A stretch of 16,617 bases of DNA from an uncultured Ruminococcus sp. Its GTDB lineage: Bacteria > Bacillota > Clostridia > Oscillospirales > Ruminococcaceae. The stretch is from assembly GCA_900539095.1 (NCBI GenBank), contig UQAR01000051.1, positions 1 through 16,617 on the forward strand, written 5' to 3'. Positions 6,928 through 13,611 of the stretch are shown in pieces. Made by a program: the position numbers and the translations under genes. Within the stretch, counting starts at the first letter, position 1. Each line of letters starts with the position of its first letter. The notes under the pieces are model-generated. The model was given only the letters and a program-made list of their open reading frames with translations, did no database searches and had not been told where the DNA came from.

Positions 6928-7689
6928 ATGGCTATTCTTGAAGTGAAAAATATTTCCAAAAGCTTTGACAGCCTTAGGGTGCTCAAAGATATTTCTTTTA
7001 ACGTTGAGGTGGGCGAGGTAGTCGCAATAATCGGACCGTCAGGCAGCGGTAAATCCACACTTCTCCGCTGTATAAACCAGCTTGAAAAAGCAGACGGCGG
7101 CGAGATAAACGTTGACGGCGTGAATATGTTCCATACAGAAAACGGCAAAGCAGTGTATGCACCCTCCAAGACCCTCAGGGATATCCGTCTGAAAATAGGT
7201 CTTGTGTTCCAAAACTTCAACCTTTTTCCGCATTTCTCAGTGAATCAGAATATAATGGAGGCACCACTCCATGTGCTCAAACAGCCAAAAGCCGAGGCAA
7301 AAGCCAACTGCGAGGAGCTTTTGAAGAAAATGGGACTTGAAACTAAAGGCAAGTCCTATCCATGTGAACTTTCAGGCGGTCAGCAGCAGCGAGTTTCTAT
7401 CGCAAGAGCATTGGCATTGAAACCGCAGATACTCTTCTTTGACGAGCCTACCTCCGCCCTCGACCCTGAGTTGACAGGGGAGATATTAAAGGTAATAAAA
7501 GAGCTTGCACAGGAGAAAATGACCATGGTAATAGTCACCCATGAAATGGCATTTGCCCGTGACGTTGCAAACCACGTTATCTTTATGGACGACGGCTATA
7601 TCGTTGAGGAGGGCACACCTGAGGAAGTCTTTGGTCAAACGCAGAACGAAAGAACAAAGCAGTTTTTGCAGCGTTTTAATGACCGATAA
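6928..7689 (+). CDS. Polar amino acid ABC transporter ATP-binding protein (GlnQ/HisP type)
   Basis: A 253-residue ATPase that powers the permease encoded just upstream. All nucleotide-binding motifs are intact: Walker A GPSGSGKST (36-44), the Q-loop VFQNFNLFPH (93-102), the signature LSGGQQQR (148-155), Walker B ILFFDEPTSALDP (168-180) and the switch His205 in VTHE. The FNLFPHFSV stretch and the ending GTPEEVFGQ...RTKQFL are characteristic of the amino acid uptake subgroup. AAGGAG (6915-6920) overlaps the permease stop codon and sits seven bases before the ATG, so the two are translated together. No clear terminator follows; the next 205 bases hold the upstream region of a secreted-protein gene. 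Confidence 0.95.
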   Translation: MAILEVKNISKSFDSLRVLKDISFNVEVGEVVAIIGPSGSGKSTLLRCINQLEKADGGEINVDGVNMFHTENGKAVYAPSKTLRDIRLKIGLVFQNFNLFPHFSVNQNIMEAPLHVLKQPKAEAKANCEELLKKMGLETKGKSYPCELSGGQQQRVSIARALALKPQILFFDEPTSALDPELTGEILKVIKELAQEKMTMVIVTHEMAFARDVANHVIFMDDGYIVEEGTPEEVFGQTQNERTKQFLQRFNDR

Positions 7690-7716
7690 AAGGAAATTAG
7701 TTGTAAAATACAATAA

Positions 7717-7734
7717 ATGATAACGTTTTCTGTG
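7717..7734. promoter_or_regulatory. LacI/CcpA-operator-like motif, copy 1
   Basis: TGATAACGTTTTCTGTG starts about 75 bases upstream of the -35 box of the gene at 7895. The 13-mer AACGTTTTCTGTG is repeated exactly at 8892-8904, upstream of the gene at 9037. The centre AACGTT is typical of LacI-family operators, including cre sites, though this copy deviates from the cre consensus at two positions. Confidence 0.45.
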
Positions 7735-7809
7735 ATTAATGCACAAAAGAAACATGACAATATTGTTAGAAATTTCAGCACTTTTTGGAATAAAAAAATT
7801 GAAAACCCC

Positions 7810-7838
7810 TTGATTTTGGGGTGAAAGTCTGCTATAAT
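7810..7838 (+). promoter_or_regulatory. Promoter of the secreted repeat-linker protein gene
   Basis: TTGATT (7810-7815) and TATAAT (7833-7838) are spaced by 17 bases, 57 bases before the start codon. CCCC and GGGG flank the -35 box and could pair across it; whether that matters is unknown. Confidence 0.82.
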
Positions 7839-7894
7839 AAGACTAGAATTGAATGACAATTCATAAAACTATATTCATATGGAGGAGATTAATA

Positions 7895-8791
7895 ATGAAA
7901 ATTTCTAAGATTCTCGCTGGCGTTTCTGCACTTGCAATGGTTGCAGCAATGGCAGTAACTCCGGTATCTGCAGCAGAAACTGGATACCTCTACTTAGTTC
8001 AGAAGTCATGGAACAAGAAGGCTCCAGCTGACCAGACTGAGGGTGCTGTCAAGTTCAGTGATCAGACAGCTTTTGGTGCTTGCGACCTTAATCAGTGGAA
8101 TTCTGGTACAGATAAGTTCAATGGTCAGTGGGCACAGTATATGCTCTCAAGCGATGACATTTCTTCTGTAACACTCAAGTTCACAGTTGAAACAACAGCT
8201 GACAGCACATGGGAGTATCATGCTGATGATGATGCTAAGCCAGATGACAACATTTATCAGGTATTCCTCGCTCTTGGCAAGACAGAAACAGTTGCTCACA
8301 AGACTATCAATGATACTGTAGAAGGCACACCAGCTGACGGCGACTTCGTTGCAGCAGCTCCTCAGAAGTTCGAGTATACTTATACAGCTGATGATATTAA
8401 GGCAGCTATCGATGATGGTTCTGCAAAGCTTCAGAAGAATGATGACGGTTCATGCACACTTGGTATGAATATTCAGGTTGGTCACATCACAGGTGCTCTT
8501 GTAACTGGTGAGATCACAGCTGATAACCTCTACAAGCCAGCTGACAACAACGGCAGCTCAAATGCAGGTGGAGACAAGACAACATCTTCCAATGCTGGTA
8601 CAACATCTTCAACAGCAGCTACATCTTCAACAGCAGCTGGCACAACATCTTCAAAGGCTGCTACAAGCACAGCAGCTACATCTTCAGCAGCAGCTTCTGA
8701 CAACACAGCAGCTACTGGTGCAACAGCTGGTCTTGCACTCGCAGGCGTAGCACTTGCAGGTGCAGCAGTAGTTATCTCTAAGAGAAAGTAA
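7895..8791 (+). CDS. Secreted surface protein with Thr/Ser/Ala-rich linker and C-terminal membrane anchor, function unknown
   Basis: A 298-residue exported protein that I do not recognise. A signal peptide ends near Ala26 (PVSA/AE). A globular, acidic, beta-rich region follows (about 28-212), with aromatic patches such as QKSWN, NQWNSG and GQWAQYM that could bind carbohydrate. Next comes a low-complexity Thr/Ser/Ala linker (about 217-272). The C-terminus is a hydrophobic span (about 276-294) and the basic tail KRK. That layout matches a cell-wall sorting signal, but there is no proper LPXTG; NTAATG (270-275) is at best a degenerate version, so a plain membrane anchor is possible. GGAGGAG (7881-7887) fixes the start. 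Lysine is almost always AAG and alanine often GCT, unlike the neighbouring genes, which suggests strong expression. It has its own promoter and terminator. Confidence 0.85.
   Translation: MKISKILAGVSALAMVAAMAVTPVSAAETGYLYLVQKSWNKKAPADQTEGAVKFSDQTAFGACDLNQWNSGTDKFNGQWAQYMLSSDDISSVTLKFTVETTADSTWEYHADDDAKPDDNIYQVFLALGKTETVAHKTINDTVEGTPADGDFVAAAPQKFEYTYTADDIKAAIDDGSAKLQKNDDGSCTLGMNIQVGHITGALVTGEITADNLYKPADNNGSSNAGGDKTTSSNAGTTSSTAATSSTAAGTTSSKAATSTAATSSAAASDNTAATGATAGLALAGVALAGAAVVISKRK
8603..8638 (+). repeat. Tandem 18-bp repeat in the linker coding region
   Basis: ACATCTTCAACAGCAGCT occurs twice in perfect tandem (8603-8620 and 8621-8638). Degenerate further units run to about 8695. It encodes Thr-Ser-Ser-Thr-Ala-Ala repeats. 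Because the unit is a multiple of three, slippage would change linker length without breaking the frame. Confidence 0.8.
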
Positions 8792-8830
8792 TTTCTTAAA
8801 AGATAACAACACTTGAATAAGTGAATACAT

Positions 8831-8866
8831 ACAGAGCCTTCTGTCATTCGGGAGGCTCTGTTTTTA
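8831..8866 (+). terminator. Intrinsic terminator after the secreted protein gene
   Basis: ACAGAGCCT (8831-8839) pairs with AGGCTCTGT (8853-8861) and is followed by a T-run. It isolates the gene at 7895 from the one at 9037. Confidence 0.88.
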
Positions 8867-8886
8867 TTTGTATAATATGCACTAAT

Positions 8887-8904
8887 CTGTAAACGTTTTC
8901 TGTG
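8887..8904. promoter_or_regulatory. LacI/CcpA-operator-like motif, copy 2
   Basis: TGTAAACGTTTTCTGTG fits the cre pattern TGNAANCGNTNNCA except for the last base, and shares 13 identical bases with copy 1. It lies about 45 bases upstream of the -35 box of the gene at 9037. Carbon-source control of both secreted proteins is a plausible inference. Confidence 0.5.
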
Positions 8905-8947
8905 CAAAGTATCTGAAATCATGTGCTTAAATTGTGCAAATAGTATA

Positions 8948-8976
8948 TTGAAAATAGGTGGATATTGTGTTATAAT
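8948..8976 (+). promoter_or_regulatory. Promoter of the Thr-rich lipoprotein gene
   Basis: TTGAAA (8948-8953) and TATAAT (8971-8976) are spaced by 17 bases, giving a leader of roughly 50 bases. Confidence 0.85.
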
Positions 8977-9036
8977 ACAAAAGTAAATATAGGTCAGGCT
9001 ATGTGTATAGCTGACGATCAAACGGAGGTTATTAAA

Positions 9037-9912
9037 ATGAAAAAGTTTTTAGCTTGTGCTCTTGCACTTACACTTACAAGTGCTATGTTCGCATCTTGCG
9101 GCAGCTCTGATGATTCTTCTTCATCAAAGGCTGAGGCATCAACAACTACCACAACAACTACAGCCGCTACTACAACAGAGGCTACAACAACTACAGCCGC
9201 TGAGTCAACAGCTGATTCTACAGCTGCATCTGGCACAGAGTCTGAGGGTGAAACTGCTAAGGATATTTCCGAAATGCCTGCAACTCTCAAGAACTATGAA
9301 GAGGCATCTGTATATTTCAAGAAGGATATGGACGTTGCATCTATCGTTGAGCCTTTCGCAGAGAAGGATTACGAGAACGATGAGTCTCATGTAAACCTTT
9401 CTGTAGAAGAGGTTGCTGGTATCCCAATGCTCAAGGTAGAGACCCTCGATCAGGATCCTGATACTGGTGATTACAAGATTCCTAAGATCAAGTTCCATAT
9501 GGAGAAGTTCTTCGAGGGTCACGAGGCTGATCTTGAGAAGATCTTCACAGTTAAGGCTGACGTAGTTACAAAGGCAGTTGGCGAGTTCACAGGTGACGAT
9601 GGCACAACATCACTCGTTCCTGGTAACTTCATGGGTGCATTCGTTACACAGCCATCAACAGGCGACGGCAACCAGAGCTGGAACGACCTTTATGACTTCG
9701 GCGAGGCTGAGTGGACATCTGAGTGGGGTTCCTATGAGCTTACAATGAGACCTGGTATCAAGGACGGTGCTACATTCGTAAACACAACTGATCCTCAGTT
9801 CGTTTCTATCATGAGATGGAGTATTCCAAACCAGGCTGATTTCTACATTGCTGACCTCAGATTTGAGGACGAGGACGGTAACGTTATCGCTTGTGCAAAC
9901 TTCGCTAAGTAA
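9037..9912 (+). CDS. Thr-rich-linker lipoprotein with possible carbohydrate-binding-like domain, function unknown
   Basis: A 291-residue lipoprotein. The signal peptide ends at lipobox FASC (Cys21). A Ser then Thr/Ala-rich linker follows (about 23-72), then a globular domain (about 80-291). I cannot assign the domain. Its beta-rich pattern, the aromatic-rich middle (SWNDLYDFGEAEWTSEWGSY, 214-233) and a C-terminal segment reading FYIADLRFEDEDGNVI (269-284) resemble jelly-roll carbohydrate-binding modules, but this is pattern recognition only. No catalytic motif is visible. GGAGG (9024-9028), eight bases before the ATG, fixes the start; an upstream in-frame ATG at 8965 overlaps the promoter and is rejected. 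Nearly all lysines are AAG, as in the gene at 7895, suggesting high expression and shared regulation. A bidirectional terminator follows. Confidence 0.85.
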   Translation: MKKFLACALALTLTSAMFASCGSSDDSSSSKAEASTTTTTTTAATTTEATTTTAAESTADSTAASGTESEGETAKDISEMPATLKNYEEASVYFKKDMDVASIVEPFAEKDYENDESHVNLSVEEVAGIPMLKVETLDQDPDTGDYKIPKIKFHMEKFFEGHEADLEKIFTVKADVVTKAVGEFTGDDGTTSLVPGNFMGAFVTQPSTGDGNQSWNDLYDFGEAEWTSEWGSYELTMRPGIKDGATFVNTTDPQFVSIMRWSIPNQADFYIADLRFEDEDGNVIACANFAK

Positions 9913-9927
9913 TTTTTGCTTATACAT

Positions 9928-9960
9928 AAAACTGCGTAGAGATTCTCTACGCAGTTTTTT
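9928..9960. terminator. Bidirectional terminator between convergent lipoprotein genes
   Basis: A perfect 14-bp stem, AAAACTGCGTAGAG (9928-9941) and CTCTACGCAGTTTT (9945-9958), has a three-base loop and T-runs on both strands. It ends transcription from both sides. Confidence 0.93.
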
Positions 9961-10457
9961 TATGTGAATTTTACTGAGATGTCGCTTGATATCTCAAGAC
10001 TTTTCACCTTTTCACCTTTGACCTTTGCGGCAAAATCCTGACCGTTCACCTGACCTGTCACGGTGATCTCACCTTTGTCATTTTTCAGATAGGTCAGCCC
10101 TTTTTGTGCGATCATCTTGTCAAGGACCGCCGCCGTCATTGTTACCGCCGAGCTTTCAGGTATGTTCCCACGGTCTGTTTCGTAATTCAGCCCCATGAAT
10201 TCAAGACGTGCACTGTCACCTGAACAGCTTATCACCATGCCGCTGACAGTTTCAGGCTCTGTTATCTCGCATTCCCACATATCCGCACCACCACGAGTGA
10301 ATTTCGCAGAGTATTCCGTACCGTCCACCGTCAGCTGTGCCACCGTACTGTAATCCTCAGCCAGCTTAACAGGCTTGACCGTGCTTTCGCCCTTGCCGCA
10401 GGAGCATAAGCCTACCACCGCTAATGCCGCAATAAAAAATACCTTTGTTTTTTTCAT
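9960..10457 (-). CDS. Small lipoprotein, function unknown
   Basis: A 165-residue lipoprotein with a short signal peptide ending in lipobox LCSC (Cys20). The mature part begins GKGEST and alternates short beta strands (AQLTVDGTEYSAKFTRG, EITVTGQVNGQDFAAKVKG, KSLEISSDISVKF). This suggests a small beta-sheet domain on the outer membrane face. I recognise no family. The start at 10457 is preferred over the upstream ATG at 10469 because GGAGGG (10462-10467) sits correctly before it and itself includes part of that upstream ATG. The gene is last in a minus-strand cluster behind nnr, but a terminator hairpin (10475-10504) ends directly before its ribosome binding site. Its expression may therefore depend on read-through or on a weak promoter inside the end of nnr. 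Confidence 0.85.
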   Translation of the reverse strand: MKKTKVFFIAALAVVGLCSCGKGESTVKPVKLAEDYSTVAQLTVDGTEYSAKFTRGGADMWECEITEPETVSGMVISCSGDSARLEFMGLNYETDRGNIPESSAVTMTAAVLDKMIAQKGLTYLKNDKGEITVTGQVNGQDFAAKVKGEKVKSLEISSDISVKFT

Positions 10458-10470
10458 TTTGCCCTCCATT

Positions 10471-10504
10471 AAAAAAAGACCCTCTTCGTAAGAAGAAGGT
10501 CTTT
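10471..10504 (-). terminator. Internal terminator or attenuator between nnr and the last lipoprotein gene
   Basis: Read on the minus strand, a 13-position stem with one mismatch (paired arms 10492-10504 and 10475-10487, loop 10488-10491) ends in seven T residues. The ribosome binding site of the downstream lipoprotein gene begins within a few bases of the T-run. It looks like a partial terminator that lowers expression of the last gene. Confidence 0.8.
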
Positions 10505-10523
10505 GTTTTTGTGAATACAGCCG

Positions 10524-12047
10524 CTAGTCGGAACTTTCCAGTTCGTATAAAAACCGTGGCAAAGCGTCAATGATGTCCCGTGCAATAACGCCACGCTCTG
10601 AACGCTTGTACCCTGCAAGTGCCGCCACCGAACCCAGCGTGTATGAGCCAAGTGCCGCCGCATCTATAGCCTCGCAGCCCTGTGCACAATATGACGAAAC
10701 GATTCCCGCAAGCATATCTCCTGAGCCGCCCTTTGCAAGTGCAGTCGTACCCTCTGTGCAAAGATAGACCCTTTCGCCGCTCACCGCAAATGTGTCAGCC
10801 GACTTCGCAAGTACCGTCACATCGTATTTTTTCGCCAGCTTGCAAGCAAACCCCAGTCTGTCCGACATGACCTCGCCCACCGTCACACCGCAAAGCCTTG
10901 CAAGCTCCGCAGGGTGAGGGGTGAGGATAACTGTATTTTTCTTCTTCAACAGTACATCTATATTCGGACAAAGTGAATTTATTCCGTCAGCGTCCAAAAC
11001 TATAGGTATCTCCGCATTTTCTATAAGCTCCGCCACCAGTTTTTCCGTTTCAGCCGTGTGACCAAGTCCACAGCCCACGAGCAAGCATTTCGCCTTTTCG
11101 CACTTTTCCAGTATCTTGTCAGCATTTTCGCTTACCATGAAACCGTCCTCGTCAGTTTTCATTGCCGAGTATGTGCACTCAAACATACTTCCTGACAAAG
11201 ACTGCACAACGCTTTTCGCTGTGCACAGTTCAAAAAGCCCCACACCTGTCCGCATCGCAGCCATTGCCGAAAGCCCTGCCGCACCGATATAGCTCTCCGA
11301 ACCGCAAACGCTGACCACCTTGCCGAACGTTCCCTTGTGTCCGTCAGAAGGCCGTGCAGGCAGTGCAGCCCTTGCCCTTGTTACGTCAAAAGGCGTTATA
11401 ACAGGGAAGAGCGTGCCCTCGCAACGCTTGTCAATGCCGATATCCTTTACCAATATCTCTCCGCAGCAGTCCACCGCAGGCTGTAAATAAAGCCCCAGCT
11501 TTCCACGATGAAACGTCACCGTCAAAGCCGCTTTGAAAGAAAGCTTGTCAGCCTGACCGTTTCGTGCATTAACTCCCGAAGGCAGGTCACAAGCTATTTT
11601 CATGCCACTGCATTTTTCGCAGGCTTTAAAAACGGGAAGGATATTTTCACGCAAACTGCCATGAAAACCCGTTCCGAAAATGCAGTCCACAAGCACGTCC
11701 GCACCCTCAATGTTGGATAGAGCATTTTCACCGCTGAGTACCTGAACGCCCTTGTCAAGCCTAGCAAACGCCGCCGAAGAAAGGTCAGTGTCAGGCTCGC
11801 CACAGCAAAGCACCACTACAGGCTTAACCCCATTGTTAAGCAAAATGTTCGCCGCCACAAGACCGTCGCCGCCGTTGTTGCCCTTGCCAATGAGCAAAAC
11901 TATCCTTGACGTCTTGCAGGCGTTTTCTTCAATGACCGCCGCAAGCTGAGCCGCCGCATTCTCCATAAGCTGAGCAAGGCTCACGCCGTATTTTTCAGAC
12001 TCGTGCTCGCAGAACGTCATCTGCTCAACAGTCAATATCCTATCCAT
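10524..12047 (-). CDS. nnr: Bifunctional NAD(P)HX epimerase/dehydratase
   Basis: A 507-residue repair enzyme. The N-terminal epimerase domain (about 1-215) interconverts R- and S-NAD(P)HX; the C-terminal ADP-dependent dehydratase (about 225-505) restores NAD(P)H. Epimerase features are GKGNNGGDGLVAA (54-66), DVLVDCIFGTG (117-127), CDLPSGVNA (153-161) and VTFHRGKLGL (177-186). The dehydratase shows HKGTFGKVVSVCGS (237-250), GCGLG (325-329), PIVLDADGIN (348-357), LTPHPAELARL (375-385) and the ribokinase-like TALAKGGSGDMLAGI (435-449) with catalytic Asp444. Both halves look complete. GGAGG (12051-12055) sets the start, and the first eight bases overlap the 3' end of acpS, implying coupled translation. 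The acpS-nnr pairing is common in Firmicutes. Confidence 0.95.
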   Translation of the reverse strand: MDRILTVEQMTFCEHESEKYGVSLAQLMENAAAQLAAVIEENACKTSRIVLLIGKGNNGGDGLVAANILLNNGVKPVVVLCCGEPDTDLSSAAFARLDKGVQVLSGENALSNIEGADVLVDCIFGTGFHGSLRENILPVFKACEKCSGMKIACDLPSGVNARNGQADKLSFKAALTVTFHRGKLGLYLQPAVDCCGEILVKDIGIDKRCEGTLFPVITPFDVTRARAALPARPSDGHKGTFGKVVSVCGSESYIGAAGLSAMAAMRTGVGLFELCTAKSVVQSLSGSMFECTYSAMKTDEDGFMVSENADKILEKCEKAKCLLVGCGLGHTAETEKLVAELIENAEIPIVLDADGINSLCPNIDVLLKKKNTVILTPHPAELARLCGVTVGEVMSDRLGFACKLAKKYDVTVLAKSADTFAVSGERVYLCTEGTTALAKGGSGDMLAGIVSSYCAQGCEAIDAAALGSYTLGSVAALAGYKRSERGVIARDIIDALPRFLYELESSD

Positions 12048-12423
12048 TTTTATCCTCCTTTTCATATGCTATTACCACCGCCGAGGCGATATCCTTTATG
12101 TGTGAAAGTGAAACAGAGAAGTCCAGCCCTCTTTTTTCAGCCGCCGCAAGAGCGTTCCCGGTGAGTTCAAGATAAGGGCAGCCCAACTCGTCACGCAGAC
12201 AGGAAACCTCGCTTAGAGAAAATCCCTCTACCCCAGTGCCTAAAGCCTTTGCAAAGCTTTCCTTTGCCGCCCAGTTCGCCGCCATGGACTCGTAAGGTTC
12301 TTTCTTCTGCGAAAAAAGGGTCAGCTCCTTTTCGGAGTAAACCCTTTCACAGAAACGTCGGCTCTGACAGCTTTTTTTTATGCGTTCGATCTCAATAAGA
12401 TCAGTTCCGACAAATATTTTCAT
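12040..12423 (-). CDS. acpS: Holo-[acyl-carrier-protein] synthase AcpS
   Basis: A 127-residue phosphopantetheinyl transferase that uses coenzyme A to convert apo acyl carrier proteins to the active holo form. The family signature is complete: GTDLIEIERI (6-15) with metal-binding Asp8, NWAAKESFAKALGTG (50-64) with Glu55, and SLSH (105-108). Length is normal. It starts two bases after the preceding membrane protein gene and overlaps nnr by eight bases, so it sits in the middle of a tightly packed operon. Besides the cell's main ACP, its likely clients include the carrier domain (Ser578) of the ligase-acyltransferase fusion encoded at 3440-5971; that link is inferred. Confidence 0.96.
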   Translation of the reverse strand: MKIFVGTDLIEIERIKKSCQSRRFCERVYSEKELTLFSQKKEPYESMAANWAAKESFAKALGTGVEGFSLSEVSCLRDELGCPYLELTGNALAAAEKRGLDFSVSLSHIKDIASAVVIAYEKEDKNG

Positions 12424-12425
12424 TT

Positions 12426-12932
12426 TTATTTCCTCAGTGTTCTCGGAAGTGCAGGCTTTATAAGTGCCAGCATATCGTCATCAGGTGTGAAGATAACAGT
12501 TGTAAGTCCGAGATTTTTGTGATTGAATGTGATGTAGTAATCTGTAAGGCTGTCATCGCAAGCGTATGCAAGGACCTGTGTTGCACCGTCAGGTACGGAG
12601 AAATTCTCGTCAGCAACGCCAAAATCTGTCGCACCGCCGCAGCGGAATGTTATAAGACGCTTTCTTGAACGCTGTGCCGTTATCTTGTCAACATCTATCT
12701 CGCCGTTGGTGAAAATGTATTCATATTCCACATCGAGCTTTGTTGTAAGATAATAACCGCCGTAAAGAGCGGCTGCGGCAAGGAAAATGCCTATTACAGA
12801 AAACTGAGTGCCAAAAGGGAAGATAAAGCACAGTGCGGCAAGTGCCACGCTTGCTATCATAATGAAAATTTTCTGTATCTTATCGTTTTTTGTGGGAATC
12901 TTGCGAACTATTTGTTCCTTAAAGCTGTCCAT
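12426..12932 (-). CDS. Small membrane protein, possibly DUF6106 family
   Basis: A 168-residue protein with a short cytoplasmic N-terminus, two adjacent membrane spans (about 21-40 and 44-62) and a soluble domain (about 65-168). The soluble part is beta-rich (EYEYIFTNGEIDVDKI, KRLITFRCGG, TDYYITFNHKN, TTVIFTPDDD), like a PH-type fold, and is probably cytoplasmic. The first residues, MDSFKEQIVRKI, and the two-span layout recall a family of uncharacterised Clostridia proteins (DUF6106), but I am working from memory and cannot check. GGAGGA (12939-12944) precedes the ATG. It lies 14 bases after the SH3 lipoprotein gene and two bases before acpS, so it is part of the operon. Its role is unknown. 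Confidence 0.8.
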   Translation of the reverse strand: MDSFKEQIVRKIPTKNDKIQKIFIMIASVALAALCFIFPFGTQFSVIGIFLAAAALYGGYYLTTKLDVEYEYIFTNGEIDVDKITAQRSRKRLITFRCGGATDFGVADENFSVPDGATQVLAYACDDSLTDYYITFNHKNLGLTTVIFTPDDDMLALIKPALPRTLRK

Positions 12933-12946
12933 TATATGTCCTCCGT

Positions 12947-13579
12947 TTATTCAGTGCCGCTGAGCAAGCCTTTCATTACCCAGCCGCTTTGATCGTTGTA
13001 TTTTACATATACCCATATGTTTCCGTCACCGTCTGTTCTTTCGCCGTAGCCGTTGATAGTCTTTCCGTCAGGTATCTTTTCGATAACGTCATATTTTTTT
13101 GCCGGACCGTATCTGAGGTTAAGATATGTAGTATCAGACTTTACAAGAAACGGTATGGAGTCAGGGTATTTCACATCATCGCCCAAAGGAAAAAGAGCGT
13201 CCTTCTTGAACTTTGTGGTTGTTGTCTTTTTGGTCGCCTTTGTTTCGGCAGATGTTGTTGTGGTCGTTGTGGTCGTGGTAGACCTTTTTGTTGCCGTTGC
13301 GATTATGTCAGGATCGTAGCCGTCGTCAATGCTCACGTCAGGATTTTCAAGAGTGCCTGCCGTAACGGAAGTCGTGGTGGTGTAGCCCTCGTAATCCTCA
13401 TCGTCCTCATCATAATCTCCACCCATGGTGGCGGTCTTTGTGGTCTCTATGACTCTCTGAACGGTAGTGCCGGTGGTGGTCTCAGTTTCAGACGAGCTTT
13501 CAGGCAGTCCCACTGCACATGACCCAAGTCCGAAAACCGCAGAACAAGCCAGCAGAGCCGCAAGCAGTTTTTGTATCAT
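12947..13579 (-). CDS. Lipoprotein with Thr-rich linker and C-terminal bacterial SH3 domain
   Basis: A 210-residue lipoprotein. The lipobox is LGSC (Cys21). A long acidic and Thr-rich spacer (about 28-125) follows, including DYDEDDEDYEGY (55-66) and nine consecutive Thr (101-109). The C-terminal domain (about 148-207) is a bacterial SH3-type fold, seen in YLNLRYGPAKKYDVIEKIPDG (152-172, with the family's LN(L/V)R-GP pattern) and WVYVKYNDQSGWV (189-201). Such domains typically bind cell-wall peptidoglycan, so the protein probably bridges membrane and wall across the spacer. AGAGGA precedes the start. It lies 32 bases after the amidohydrolase gene and 14 bases before the membrane protein gene. 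No enzymatic domain is present. Confidence 0.88.
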   Translation of the reverse strand: MIQKLLAALLACSAVFGLGSCAVGLPESSSETETTTGTTVQRVIETTKTATMGGDYDEDDEDYEGYTTTTSVTAGTLENPDVSIDDGYDPDIIATATKRSTTTTTTTTTSAETKATKKTTTTKFKKDALFPLGDDVKYPDSIPFLVKSDTTYLNLRYGPAKKYDVIEKIPDGKTINGYGERTDGDGNIWVYVKYNDQSGWVMKGLLSGTE

Positions 13580-13611
13580 TTTCTATCCTCTTTTCAGAAT
13601 TTACACAATAA

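Noticed and set aside
8580..8700. Short tandem repeats considered as a CRISPR array
   Set aside because: The units encode an in-frame Thr/Ser/Ala linker, have no unique spacers, and there are no cas genes.
8530..9021. Minus-strand 163-residue frame
   Set aside because: It is the antisense of the low-complexity linker, terminator and promoter of the secreted-protein genes.
12989..13522. Plus-strand 177-residue Cys/Val-rich frame
   Set aside because: It is a shadow of the Thr-rich lipoprotein gene on the other strand.
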